Part shown: piece after piece, positions 7,443 through 16,727 of the stretch
Layout of the letters: the number at the start of each line of letters is the position of its first letter
How positions within the stretch are numbered: position 1 is the first letter of the stretch
Assembly: GCA_963739645.1 (NCBI GenBank)
Contig: CAVUBM010000098.1
Span: 1 to 64,000 of the forward strand
Source of the DNA: JASHPR01 sp963739645
GTDB taxonomy: Bacteria > Actinomycetota > Actinomycetes > Streptosporangiales > Streptosporangiaceae
Direction of reading: 5' to 3'
Length of the DNA: 64,000 bases
The notes under the pieces: model-generated
Seen by the model: only the letters and a program-made list of their open reading frames with translations
What the model was told of the DNA's origin: nothing
Databases searched by the model: none
Position numbers and translations under genes: made by a program

Positions 7443-9833
7443 TCAGTCGTCCGAGCGCACCGGGGGTGCGCCGGACACGTCGCGGCCGTAGGTGATGGCC
7501 TCCCACACCCGGTCCGGCAGCAGCGGCATGTCGATGTTGCGGACCCCGGTGCCGGACAGCGCGTCGATCACCGCGTTGACGAACGCCGCCGGGCCGCCGA
7601 CCGCCGCGCACTCGCCGATGCCCTTGGCGCCGATCGGGTGGTGCGGGCACGGGGTGACGACCTCGCTGTGCAGCTCGAAGCCGGGCGTCTCCCAGGAGGT
7701 GGGCAGCATGTAGTCCATGTAGTTGGAGCCCACGCAGTTGCCCTCGGCATCGAACGTGATGAACTGCATGTTGGCCATCGCGTAGGCCTCGGTCAGGCCG
7801 CCCATGATCTGTCCTTCGACGATCATCGGGTTGATCCGGACCCCGCAGTCGTCGACCGCCACCGTGTTCAGCACATCCCAGACACCGGTCTCGGGATCTA
7901 CTTCGACGGTGACGATGTAGCACGCGAACGGCCAGGTCAGGTTCGGCGGGTCGTAGTAGGCCGTGTTCTCCAGGCCCGGCTCCATGCCGTCCGGCATGTT
8001 GCTGTACGCGGCCATCGCGCACTCCTGGATGGTCACGCCGCGGTCGGGAGCGCTGCGGATGTAGAACCGGCCGAGCTCCCACTCCACGTCCTCCTCGGAC
8101 ACCTCCAGCAGGTGCGCGGCCAGCCTGCGGGCCTTGGCCCGGATCTTGCGGGACACCATCGCGACCGCGGCCCCGGCCACCGGCGTGCTGCGGGACGCGT
8201 AGGTGCCCATGCCGAACGGCGCGGTGTCGGTGTCGCCCTCCTCGACGGTGATGTCCTCGGCCGGGATGCCGAGCTCGTGGCTGACGATCTGGGCCCAGGT
8301 CGTCTCGTGCCCCTGGCCCTGCGTCTTCGCACCGGTGCGGACGATGGCCTTGCCGGTCATGTGCACCTTGAGGTCGGCCGAGTCGAACATCTTGATGCCG
8401 AGGATGTCGTACTCCCGGCTGTTGCCCGCGCCCAGCGGCTCGGTCATCGTGGAGATCCCGATGCCGAGCAGCCTGCCCCGCTTGCGCGCCTCCTCCTGCT
8501 GCCTGCGGAAGTCGTCGTAGCCGACGGCCTGCAGGCCGACGTCGAGGCACTTGCGGTACTGGCCGGAGTCGAGCAGGAAGCCCAACGGGGTGCGGTGCGG
8601 GAAGTCCTCGTCCCTGACGAAGTTCATCCGGCGGAACGCGGCCTGGTCCATGCCCAGGTCGTCGGCGGCCGCCTGCATCATCCGTTCCTGGAAGAACATC
8701 GCCTCGGTGACCCGGAACGAGCACCGGTAGGCGACGCCGCCGGGTGCCTTGTTGCTGTAGGTGCCGCGGGCGATCAGGTGCGCGGCCGGTATGTCGTACG
8801 CGGCGAAGGCCGAGTGCAGCAGCCCGATCTTGAACTTGCTGGGCTGGGCGTCGGAGAAGAACGCGCCGTGGTCGGCGGCGCAGCGCATCCGGACCCCGAG
8901 GATCTTGCCGTCCTGGCGCAGCGCCATCTCGCCGTCGAGGTAGATGTCCCGCGCGAACCCGGTCGAGATCAGGTTGCCGGACTTGTCCTCGATCCACTTC
9001 ACCGGGCGTTCCAGCAGAATCGAAGCGAGGATCGAGCAGACGTAGCCGGGGTACACCGGGACCTTGTTGCCGAAGCCGCCGCCGATGTCCGGGGAAACGA
9101 TCCGGATCATGTGCTCGGGCAGCTCGGCCACCAGCGCGACCGCGGCCCGGATGATGTGCGGCGCCTGGGTGGTCATGTACACGGTGAGCTTCGAGGTAGC
9201 CCGGTTGAAGTCCGCGATCGACCCGCAGCACTCGATCGGGCTCGGGTGCGAGCGCGGGTAGTGCAGCTGGAGCCGCGAGATCGTGTCCGCCTGCTCGAAC
9301 GCGCGGTCGGTGCCGGCCGCGTCGCCGACCTCCCAGTCGTAGATGACGTTGCCCGGCTGGTTTTCCTTGTCGTCGCGGATCACCGGTGCGCCATCGGCCA
9401 CGGCCTGCGTCGGGTTGACGATGACCGGCAGCGGCTCGTACTCGACGTCGATCGCCTCGCACGCGTCCTTGGCGACGTACGGGTCGTCCGCGATCACGCA
9501 GGCCACTTCCTGGCCCTGGAACCGCACCTTGTCGGTGGCCAGCACCGCCTGCGTGTCGTAGGACAGCGTCGGCATCCAGGCCAGGTTGCGGGTGGCCATC
9601 ATGTCGCCGGTGAGCACCAGGTGCACGCCGGGTATCTCCCACGCCTTGCTGGCGTCGATCGACTTGATCCGCGCGTGCGCCAGCGGGCTGCGCAGGATCT
9701 CCATGTGCAGCATGCCGGGCAGCGTGATGTCGTCGGTGTAGTTGCCCTTGCCCCGGATGAAGCGCTGGTCTTCCACACGCTTGCGCCGGGCGCCCAGGCC
9801 GCCGATCTTGATCTCGTCTAGTGCCTGCGTCAT
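7443..9833 (-). CDS. coxL: Form I carbon monoxide dehydrogenase large subunit, copy 1
   Basis: A 796-residue molybdopterin-binding subunit, full length for the family. It oxidises CO at a Mo-Cu centre. The diagnostic form I loop AYRCSFR is at residues 368-374 (bases 8712-8732), with Cys371 as the expected copper/sulfur ligand. Other family motifs are GKGNYTDDITLPGMLHMEIL, DKVRFQGQEVACVIADDPYV, SPDIGGGFGNKVPVYPGY and, near the C-terminus, HHPIGAKGIGECAAVGGP. Start ATG at 9831-9833. It is third in the order coxM-coxS-coxL, which is typical for form I CODH, and is followed by xdhC and coxG. Confidence 0.95.
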   Translation of the reverse strand: MTQALDEIKIGGLGARRKRVEDQRFIRGKGNYTDDITLPGMLHMEILRSPLAHARIKSIDASKAWEIPGVHLVLTGDMMATRNLAWMPTLSYDTQAVLATDKVRFQGQEVACVIADDPYVAKDACEAIDVEYEPLPVIVNPTQAVADGAPVIRDDKENQPGNVIYDWEVGDAAGTDRAFEQADTISRLQLHYPRSHPSPIECCGSIADFNRATSKLTVYMTTQAPHIIRAAVALVAELPEHMIRIVSPDIGGGFGNKVPVYPGYVCSILASILLERPVKWIEDKSGNLISTGFARDIYLDGEMALRQDGKILGVRMRCAADHGAFFSDAQPSKFKIGLLHSAFAAYDIPAAHLIARGTYSNKAPGGVAYRCSFRVTEAMFFQERMMQAAADDLGMDQAAFRRMNFVRDEDFPHRTPLGFLLDSGQYRKCLDVGLQAVGYDDFRRQQEEARKRGRLLGIGISTMTEPLGAGNSREYDILGIKMFDSADLKVHMTGKAIVRTGAKTQGQGHETTWAQIVSHELGIPAEDITVEEGDTDTAPFGMGTYASRSTPVAGAAVAMVSRKIRAKARRLAAHLLEVSEEDVEWELGRFYIRSAPDRGVTIQECAMAAYSNMPDGMEPGLENTAYYDPPNLTWPFACYIVTVEVDPETGVWDVLNTVAVDDCGVRINPMIVEGQIMGGLTEAYAMANMQFITFDAEGNCVGSNYMDYMLPTSWETPGFELHSEVVTPCPHHPIGAKGIGECAAVGGPAAFVNAVIDALSGTGVRNIDMPLLPDRVWEAITYGRDVSGAPPVRSDD

Positions 9834-9863
9834 GACCGTCTCCGTTGTGGTCAGCTGCCCGGA

Positions 9864-10391
9864 TTAGCCAGCGGATTGGGATCTGAGCTTGTCGGCGGCC
9901 CACAGCACCGACTTGACGATGTTCTGGTAGCCGGTGCAGCGGCAGAGGTTGCCGGACAGGGCCCAGCGCACGTCTTCCTCGGTCGGGTCGGGGTTGGTGT
10001 CGAGCAGGGCCTTGGCGGCCATCATCATGCCCGGGGTGCAGAACCCGCACTGCAGCCCGTGCTCGTCGCTGAAGCCCTCCTGCAGCGGGTGCAGTTCGCT
10101 GGCGGTGGCCAGGCCCTCGACGGTGGTGATCTCCCGCCCGTTGACCTGGACGGCCAGCATGGTGCAGGACTTCACCGCCTGGCCGTCGACCAGCACGGTG
10201 CATGCGCCGCAGTTCGTGGTGTCGCAGCCCATGTGCGTGCCGGTGAGCCCTACCCCGCGGCGGATGAGGTGCGACAGCAGCAGCCGGGGCTCCACCTCGG
10301 CCACCTTCTTCGCGCCGTTGATGGTGAATTTGATCCGGCGTACCGGGACGTCGCTAGCGTCGTCTTCGACGTCGTCGTAAACGATGGTCAT
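9864..10391 (-). CDS. coxS: CO dehydrogenase small iron-sulfur subunit, copy 1
   Basis: A 175-residue subunit that passes electrons through two [2Fe-2S] clusters from the Mo site in CoxL to FAD in CoxM. The plant-type cluster ligands are Cys56, 61, 64 and 76 (MGCDTTNCGAC), and the second cluster uses Cys115, 118, 150 and 152 (CGFCTPGMMM, LCRCTGYQN). An acidic extension of about 18 residues precedes the usual start. It begins 1 bp after coxM1 and ends 30 bp before coxL1. Confidence 0.95.
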   Translation of the reverse strand: MTIVYDDVEDDASDVPVRRIKFTINGAKKVAEVEPRLLLSHLIRRGVGLTGTHMGCDTTNCGACTVLVDGQAVKSCTMLAVQVNGREITTVEGLATASELHPLQEGFSDEHGLQCGFCTPGMMMAAKALLDTNPDPTEEDVRWALSGNLCRCTGYQNIVKSVLWAADKLRSQSAG

Positions 10392-10392
10392 G

Positions 10393-11277
10393 TCAGGCCG
10401 CCCTTTCCGCCGCCGCGTCTGGCCCCGCCGCGCGGGTCAGGATCCGCACGACAAAGGTCCGCACGATGTGCCGCTTGAATTCGGCGCTGCCGCGGTGGTC
10501 GGTCCTCGGCCTGGCCACCGCGGCCGCGAGGTCGGCGGCCTGCGCGATCCGGTCGGCGGTCAGCGGCTCCCCGGTCAGCGCGCCGGCGGCCTCGGTGGCG
10601 GCGATCGTGGACCCGCCCACCCCGGTCAGGGCGATCCCGGCCCGAGTCACGGTCTCGCCGGAGGTCTCGATGGCCACCGCGACCCCGGCGGTCGCGAAGT
10701 CGCCCACCCGCCGCTCGAGCTTGAGGTAGCCGCCCGCCCGGGTGCCTGCCGCCGCCGGGATCACCGCCTCGACCGCGATCTCGTCCGGCTCGAGCACGTT
10801 CTGGAACGGCCCGGTGACGAAGTCGGCGATCGGGATGGTGCGGCTGCCCCCGGGTCCCTGGGCCACGACCGAGCCGCCGAGCGCCGTGACCACGGATGCC
10901 CAGTCGCCCTGCGGGTCGGCGTGGCAGAGCGACCCCACCAGGGTGCCGCGGTTGCGGACGATGGGGTCGGCGATCAGGGGCGCGGCCGCGGCCATGGTCG
11001 GCTGGGTGCTCTTGAGCAGGTCCGAGTGCTCGAGAGTGACGTGACGGCACAGGGCGCCGATGCGCAGCGTGCCGTCCGGGTCGGCCCGGTGGTAGTCCAG
11101 CCCGGGCAGGTCGTTGATGTCGACGATCAGGTCCGGCGAGGCGAAGCGCAGCTTCATCAGCGGGACCAGGCTCTGGCCTCCCGCCAGCACCTTGGCGTAG
11201 TCGCCGCCGTCGTGCAGCAGGGCGATCGCCGACTCGAGCGAGCGCGGTGCCTCATATTGGAACCGAGACGGATACAT
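10393..11277 (-). CDS. coxM: CO dehydrogenase FAD-binding medium subunit, copy 1
   Basis: A 294-residue FAD subunit of the CODH complex. The two FAD motifs are AGGQS (residues 32-36) and TLVGS (112-116, GTLVGSLCHADPQGD). I chose the ATG at 11275-11277, which has a strong ribosome site (GGAAGGAGGGGCGG) directly before it; a longer frame from 11295 would add six residues, read from the ribosome site itself. First gene of the coxM-S-L-xdhC-coxG operon, unless the small ORF at 11322 belongs to it. Confidence 0.93.
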   Translation of the reverse strand: MYPSRFQYEAPRSLESAIALLHDGGDYAKVLAGGQSLVPLMKLRFASPDLIVDINDLPGLDYHRADPDGTLRIGALCRHVTLEHSDLLKSTQPTMAAAAPLIADPIVRNRGTLVGSLCHADPQGDWASVVTALGGSVVAQGPGGSRTIPIADFVTGPFQNVLEPDEIAVEAVIPAAAGTRAGGYLKLERRVGDFATAGVAVAIETSGETVTRAGIALTGVGGSTIAATEAAGALTGEPLTADRIAQAADLAAAVARPRTDHRGSAEFKRHIVRTFVVRILTRAAGPDAAAERAA

Positions 11278-11321
11278 CCGCCCCTCCTTCCACATGTCCC
11301 CTATGCACGTATGACCGGGGC

Positions 11322-11570
11322 TCAGCCCTCGTCGCGCGGGCCGGGCTCGGGGTCGGCCACCGCCACCGGGAGGACGTCCTCCTCGGGATCCGGCCGCGGC
11401 TCCTGGTGCGGCGGCCAGGGCCCCGCCACGGGCTGGCCGGCGATCTTGAGGTAGTCCATGAGCTCCGGCCAGGCCCAGACGGTCGGGCTCTTGCCGGTCT
11501 TCGGCGCGTGCTCGACGAGTTCGTACAGCCGGGGGTTTCCCTGGCTGTGCCCGCTGGATTCAATCCGCAT
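11322..11570 (-). CDS. Small hypothetical protein at the head of the cox1 operon
   Basis: An 82-residue frame from the ATG at 11568-11570. The first half looks like ordinary protein (RLYELVEHAPKTGKSPTVWAWPELMDYLKIAG). The second is Pro/Glu/Asp-rich and ends with DPEPGPRDEG. It lies 44 bp upstream of coxM1 in the same direction. I do not recognise the family; it may be a leader-like or regulatory small protein of the operon. Confidence 0.45.
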   Translation of the reverse strand: MRIESSGHSQGNPRLYELVEHAPKTGKSPTVWAWPELMDYLKIAGQPVAGPWPPHQEPRPDPEEDVLPVAVADPEPGPRDEG

Positions 11571-11666
11571 GCACACGCTCCCGCTCCGTGACGAAGACAC
11601 ATATGTCCTGTCACCCTCTGACCTCACACATGATCTATCGGCCTGATGGCCACCGCAAGGCACGAA

Positions 11667-11680
11667 TAAGCTCTTGCTTA
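11667..11680. promoter_or_regulatory. Inverted repeat TAAGC-TCTT-GCTTA upstream of the cox1 operon
   Basis: A perfect 5-bp inverted repeat in the short gap between the LysR gene and the leftward cox operon. It has the T...A dyad form typical of LysR-type binding sites, and is a candidate operator for the neighbouring regulator. The link is inference. Confidence 0.35.
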
Positions 11681-11710
11681 AGACGCTCTGGTGCCAGGTA
11701 ATACCGCAGG

Positions 11711-12658
11711 TCAGCTCCAGATCGTGACGTAGACAGGGGGCCGGAAACGGGACGGCGGGACCCCGGCGGCCGGGGCGCGCATCAGGTGCATGGCCTCGGG
11801 CGTGCCGAGGAAGCGCCGCAGCCCGCTCGCGGCCGTGCTGCGGTGCTCGCGGTCCAGCAGCGTCGCGTGCCAGCAGCCGGCCGCGGGCACGCCGGGCAGG
11901 TCGACCAGCGACAGCTCGCCCCGGCGCAGCTGCTGGGTGACGAGGTGCTCGGCCGCGGGCGCCACGCCCGCGCCGTCGGCCGCCGCGCCCCAGGCCGCGG
12001 TCTGGTTGGGGAACACCCCGATCTGGTCGTCGGGGACGCGCAGCGCGGCCAGCAGCTGGCCGATGTCGCTGCCCGGGTCGGTGCCGGACGGGCCCACCAG
12101 CCACCGCCACCGCCGGGCGCTGCCCTTCAGCTTGGACTCCCCGGCCGTGACCACGACCAGGCGGTACCGGAAGATGGGCTCGCTGACCACGGGCAGGGCC
12201 TGGTCGTGGTTCACGGCCGAGCCGATGGCGATATCGGCCAGCCGGTTGGCCACCAGCACGCCCATCTCGTTCGTGGCCGCGACCCCGGCGGACACCTCGA
12301 CCGAGCCGGCGAAGCGCCGGGTGAACGCCTCCATCAGCGGGCTGACCACGAACTCGGCGATGGTCGAGGTCGCCACCACCCGCAGCTGCTGCGGCGCGCC
12401 CTGGGCGGCGCGGACCGCGGCGTGGGCCTCGGCGCCGAGTACCACGATCTGCGACGCGGTGGCCAGCAGCTTGGACCCGCCGGTGGTCAGCGTCATGCCG
12501 TTCGGCCCGCGGCTGACCAGCGGGTCGCCCAGGTGCAGCCGCAGGGCCGACAGCGCCTGCGACACGGCGGGCTCGCTGACGCCGAGCGCGTTCGCGGCGG
12601 CCGTCACCGATCCCAGGCGGGCCACCAGAACGAACGCGTTGAGCTGTGTGAGAGTCAT
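11711..12658 (-). CDS. LysR-type regulator between the two cox operons (CutR/CoxR-like)
   Basis: A 315-residue regulator starting at MTLTQLNAFVLVARLGSVTA; a longer frame adds five residues. The N-terminal helix-turn-helix (AANALGVSEPAVSQALSALR) is followed by a LysR substrate domain (LRVVATSTIAEFVVSPLMEA onward). It sits between the leftward cox1 and rightward cox2 operons. LysR-type CutR regulates CODH genes in mycobacteria, so control of one or both operons is likely. Its own promoter shares the roughly 100-bp divergent region with coxM2. Confidence 0.88.
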   Translation of the reverse strand: MTLTQLNAFVLVARLGSVTAAANALGVSEPAVSQALSALRLHLGDPLVSRGPNGMTLTTGGSKLLATASQIVVLGAEAHAAVRAAQGAPQQLRVVATSTIAEFVVSPLMEAFTRRFAGSVEVSAGVAATNEMGVLVANRLADIAIGSAVNHDQALPVVSEPIFRYRLVVVTAGESKLKGSARRWRWLVGPSGTDPGSDIGQLLAALRVPDDQIGVFPNQTAAWGAAADGAGVAPAAEHLVTQQLRRGELSLVDLPGVPAAGCWHATLLDREHRSTAASGLRRFLGTPEAMHLMRAPAAGVPPSRFRPPVYVTIWS

Positions 12659-12761
12659 CACGCTAAGTATCACTCAGCCTCATGCCTGCTGACGGCCACG
12701 CGGCGGGGGCGGTCACGGGACGTAAACTCAACACGCGCGCCACGGCACGAGGGAGGGGCGC

Positions 12762-13670
12762 ATGCAGGTTCCGGCGTACGTCGAGTACGAGAAGGCAACC
12801 AGCGTTGACCACGCGCTTGCCCTGCTCGAGCGGTTCGGCCCCGAGGCCCGCATTCTGGCCGGGGGGCACAGCCTGATCCCGATGATGAAGCTCCGGCTGG
12901 TGCAGCCGGAGACCCTGATCGACATCAACGGGCTCAGCGAGCTGGCCTTCATCCGGGTCGACGACGGCGAGCTCAGGATCGGCGCGCTGACCAGGCACGC
13001 CGAGCTGCTCGACTCGCCGGAAGCCGGCGGGCACTTCGCGATCCTGCACGACGCCGAGCGGGTGATCGCCGACCCCATCGTGCGCAACTGGGGCACGATC
13101 GGCGGCTCGCTCTGCCAGTCCGACCCCTCCGAGGACCTGTCCGCGACGTTCGCGGCGCTCAAGGCAACCATGATCATCCAGGGTCCGGACGGCCAGCGGG
13201 CGGTACCCGCCCGCGGGTTCCACACCGGCCCCTACGAGACCGTCGTGGCCCCGGCCGAGCTGCTGACCGAGATCAGGATCGCGATCAGGCCGGGCGGCGG
13301 CAGCGCCTACGAGAAGGTAGGCCGCCGGGCCGGTGACTGGCCGGTTGGCGCGGCCGCCGCCGCCGTCTGGCTGGACGGCGAGACGATCACGGAGGCCGGG
13401 GTCGGCCTCACCGCGGTGGGCGCGCGGAACTTCGCCGCGGCCGAGGCCGAGGACTTCCTGCGCGGCGCCCCGGCTACCGAGGAGAGCTTCGCCCGGGCCG
13501 GCGAGATCGCGGCCGAGCACTGCCAGCCGGTCTCGGACCAGCGCGGCCCGGCCGACTATAAGCGGCATCTCGCCCACGAACTGACCAAGCGCGCGCTCCG
13601 GCAGGCCACCCATCGGGCGCAGCGGAGCACCGAGACCCGCCAGCCCGGTCCGGCGGGCGGCCCGCACTGA
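12762..13670 (+). CDS. coxM: CO dehydrogenase FAD-binding medium subunit, copy 2
   Basis: A 302-residue FAD subunit starting at an ATG behind GAGGGAGGGGCGC. FAD motifs are AGGHS (33-37) and TIGGS (112-116, followed by LCQSDPSEDL). Towards the C-terminus DQRGPADYKRHLAHELTKRA is the usual ending of CoxM proteins. It opens the rightward coxM2-coxS2-coxL2 operon and is 1 bp from coxS2. It is a paralogue of the gene at 10393, not a recent duplicate. Confidence 0.94.
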   Translation: MQVPAYVEYEKATSVDHALALLERFGPEARILAGGHSLIPMMKLRLVQPETLIDINGLSELAFIRVDDGELRIGALTRHAELLDSPEAGGHFAILHDAERVIADPIVRNWGTIGGSLCQSDPSEDLSATFAALKATMIIQGPDGQRAVPARGFHTGPYETVVAPAELLTEIRIAIRPGGGSAYEKVGRRAGDWPVGAAAAAVWLDGETITEAGVGLTAVGARNFAAAEAEDFLRGAPATEESFARAGEIAAEHCQPVSDQRGPADYKRHLAHELTKRALRQATHRAQRSTETRQPGPAGGPH

Positions 13671-13671
13671 C

Positions 13672-14142
13672 ATGCAGATAACCGTCAACGTCAACGGCAC
13701 CGACTACGCCCGCGAGGTCGAGTCGCGGCTGCTGCTGATCCACTTCCTGCGGGACGACCTGGGCCTCACCGGCTCGCACTGGGGGTGCGACACGTCGAAC
13801 TGCGGGGCGTGCGTGATCTGGCTGGACGAGACCCCGGTGAAGTCCTGCACGGTGCTCGCGGCCATGGCCGACGGGCACCGGGTGCTGACCGTGGAGGGGC
13901 TGGAGCGCGACGGCGAGCTCGACCCGGTCCAGCAGGGCTTCACCGAGTGCCACGGGCTGCAGTGCGGGTTCTGCACGCCGGGCATGATGATGACCGCCCG
14001 GTGGCTGCTCGACCGCTACCCGGACCCGTCACCGGAGCAGATCCGCGAGGCCATATCCGGGCAGGTCTGCCGGTGCACCGGGTACGAGAACATCGTCCGG
14101 TCGGTGCTGTGGGCCAGCAAGCACGAACGGGACCACCAGTGA
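13672..14142 (+). CDS. coxS: CO dehydrogenase small iron-sulfur subunit, copy 2
   Basis: A 156-residue subunit with two [2Fe-2S] clusters: Cys39, 44, 47 and 59 (WGCDTSNCGAC) and Cys98, 101, 133 and 135 (QCGFCTPGMMM, CRCTGYEN). It lacks the acidic extension of copy 1. Its stop overlaps a possible GTG start of coxL2 (GTGA at 14139). Confidence 0.95.
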   Translation: MQITVNVNGTDYAREVESRLLLIHFLRDDLGLTGSHWGCDTSNCGACVIWLDETPVKSCTVLAAMADGHRVLTVEGLERDGELDPVQQGFTECHGLQCGFCTPGMMMTARWLLDRYPDPSPEQIREAISGQVCRCTGYENIVRSVLWASKHERDHQ

Positions 14143-14162
14143 AGGGGCAGCGGGAAGAGGGA

Positions 14163-16552
14163 ATGGTGAAGGGGGAACGGGGAGGTGGGCGGGATGCGGG
14201 GGGCGGGGCCTACGGGCCGGTCCGGCGCAAGGAGGACGCGCGCTTCATCCGCGGCCAGGGCACGTTCGTGGACGACATCCGGCTGCCCGGCATGCTCTAC
14301 GGCGCGATCCTGCGCAGCCCGCTCGCGCACGCCAGGATCCTCTCGGTCGACGCCTCGGCCGCCGAGGCCCATCCCAGGGTGCGGGCCGTGATCACCGGCC
14401 AGACGCTGGCCGACCGCGGGCTGGCCTGGATGCCCACCCTGTCCCGGGACGTGCAGGCGGTGCTGGCCACCGACAAGGTGCGGTTCCAGGGGCAGGAGGT
14501 CGCCTTTGTCGTGGCCGAGGACCGGTACTCGGCCAGGGACGCGCTCGAGCTGATCATCGTTGAGTACGAGCCGCTGCCCGCGGTGATCGACGCCAAGACG
14601 GCGCTGGATCCCGGCGCCCCGGTGATCCGTGACGACCTCGACGGCCAGGCCGGCAACCACATCTTCGACTGGCACGCCGGGGACCAGGCCGCGACCGACG
14701 CCGTGTTCGCCGGCGCCGACGTGGTGGTCGGCCAGGACATGCTCTACCCGCGGTCGCACCCGGCGCCGCTGGAGACCTGCGGCACGGTGGTGGACTTCAA
14801 CAGGGTGTCCGGGCAGCTCACCGTGTGGGCGACCTCGCAGGCCCCGCACGCGCACCGCACCCTGTTCTCGCTGGTGACCGGCATCCCGGAGCACAAGATC
14901 CGGATCATCTCCCCGGACATCGGCGGCGGTTTCGGGAACAAGGTTCCCATTTACCCGGGTTACGTGTGCGCGTTCGTCGGCTCCCTGGTGACCGGGCAGC
15001 CGGTCAAGTGGGTCGAGGACCGGTCCGAGAACCTGATGTCCACCACGTTCGCCCGCGACTACCACATGCACGGCGAGATCGCGGCGACCCCGGCGGCCGG
15101 ATCCTGGGCCTGCGGGCCACGGTGCTGGCCGACCACGGCGCGTTCAACGGCAGCGCGCAGCCGTCCAAGTTCCCGGCCGGGTTCTTCCACATCTTCACCG
15201 GCTCCTATGACCTGCAGGCCGCGTACTGCGAGGTCACCGGCGTGTACACGAACAAGGCGCCGGGCGGCGTGGCCTACTCCTGCTCGTTCCGGATCACCGA
15301 GGCGGTGTACCTGATCGAGCGGCTGGTCGACATCCTGGCCCGGGAGCTGGGGATGGACCCCGCCGAGCTGCGGATGAAGAACCTGCTGCGCCCCGAGCAG
15401 TTCCCCTACACCTGCCCGACCGGCTGGGAGTACGACTCCGGCAACTACCCGCGGGCGCTGCAGGTCGCGATGGACATCGCCGACTACCCGGAGCTGCGCC
15501 GGGAGCAGGCCGAGAAGCGGGAGCGCGGCGAGTACATGGGCATCGGGCTCAGCTTCTTCACCGAGGGCGTCGGCGCCGGGCCGCGCAAGCACATGGACAT
15601 CCTCGGCCTGGGCATGGCCGACGGCGCCGACCTGCGGGTGCACCCGACCGGCAAGGCCGTGCTCAGCGTCTCCTGCCAGACCCAGGGCCAGGGCCACGAG
15701 ACGACCTTCGCCCAGATCGTGGCCCAGGAGCTGGGGATCTCGCCGGACGACGTGGAAGTGGTGCACGGCGACACCGACCGCACCCCGTTCGGGCTGGGCA
15801 CCTACGGCTCCCGGTCCACCCCGGTCTCCGGCGCGGCCGCCGCGGTCGTGGCCCGCAAGGTGCGCGAGCGCGCCCGGATCGTGGCCTCGGCCATGCTCGA
15901 GGTGTCCCCGGAGGACCTGGAGTGGGCCGACGGCAAGTGGCAGGTGCGCGGCGACCCGGATCAGGCCAAGGACCTGGCCGAGATCGCGATGGCGGCGCAC
16001 GGGGCGATCGAGCTGCCGGACGGCGTGGACGGGCACCTCGACGCGGAGACCGTGTACAACCCGCCGAACCTCACCCACCCGTTCGGCGCGTATATCTGTG
16101 TGACCGACGTGGACCCGGGCACCGGCGCGGTGCAGGTGCGCCGGTTCATCGCGGTGGACGACTGCGGGATCCGGATCAACCCGATGATCGTCGAAGGGCA
16201 GGTGCACGGCGGGCTCGCGGACGGGGTGGGCATGGCCCTGATGCAGGTCATCGCGTTCGACCCGGACGGCAACTGCCTGGGCGGCTCGTTCATGGACTAC
16301 CTGCTGCCCACGTCGATGGAGTGCCCGTCCTGGGAACTCGGCGAGACCGTCACCCCGTCCCCGCACCATCCGCTCGGGGCCAAGGGCGTGGGTGAGTCGG
16401 CCACCGTGGGTTCGCCGCCCGCCATCGTCAACTCCGTGCTCGACGCGCTCGCGCCGTTCGGTGTCCGGCACGGTGACATGCCGCTGACCCCGGCGAACGT
16501 GTGGAGCATGATCCAGGGCCGCCCGCTCCGCACCGACCTGGCGATCTTGTAA
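14163..16552 (+). CDS. coxL: Form I carbon monoxide dehydrogenase large subunit, copy 2 (one frameshift)
   Basis: The full length is about 796 residues once one missing G is restored near 15092 (CCCCGGCGG for CCCCGGGCGG). Without it the frame ends early at 15314. The form I loop appears as AYSCSFR (15272-15292); a Ser replaces the Arg found in copy 1, while the Cys ligand is kept. SPDIGGGFGNKVPIYPGYVC and HHPLGAKGVGESATVGSPPA are also present. The start is uncertain (GTG 14139, ATG 14163 or GTG 14166), and the first codons are Gly/Arg-rich, overlapping sequence like the dispersed repeat. Confidence 0.92.
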
Positions 16553-16607
16553 GGGGATAACCGGACCCTTGGACGAACCAACGCCGCTGCTGCAGCATGA
16601 TGGAGAC

Positions 16608-16727
16608 ATGTGCGACATCTGCGGCCCAGGATGCAAACAAGTGTTCGCTGACGACCACGGGCAGTCCCGCGCGCCGCTCGGCGCCGTTCTGGGCCGGCGC
16701 GGCACTGTCCCGGGTCACGGCGCATGA
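16608..16727 (+). CDS. 39-residue CxxC microprotein coupled to coxD2
   Basis: ATG at 16608 after GATGGAGAC, ending in a TGA that overlaps the coxD2 start (ATGA, 16724-16727). The product begins MCDICGPGCKQVFADDHGQS and has three cysteines in CxxCxxxC spacing, which could bind a metal or copper. It sits between coxL2 and coxD2, where copper and sulfur are needed for the CODH centre. No homologue is recognised. The overlap and the ribosome site are the main support. Confidence 0.5.
   Translation: MCDICGPGCKQVFADDHGQSRAPLGAVLGRRGTVPGHGA

Noticed and set aside
6423..9821. A 1132-codon open frame on the plus strand opposite coxL1 and the xdhC-type gene
   Set aside because: It is the antisense shadow of real genes in GC-rich DNA. 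Its product is His/Arg/Gly-rich without any family motif, while the minus strand carries clear CoxL and XdhC sequence.
15059..16705. A 548-codon minus-strand frame opposite coxL2
   Set aside because: Antisense shadow of the molybdenum subunit; composition is typical of wrong-frame GC-rich translation.
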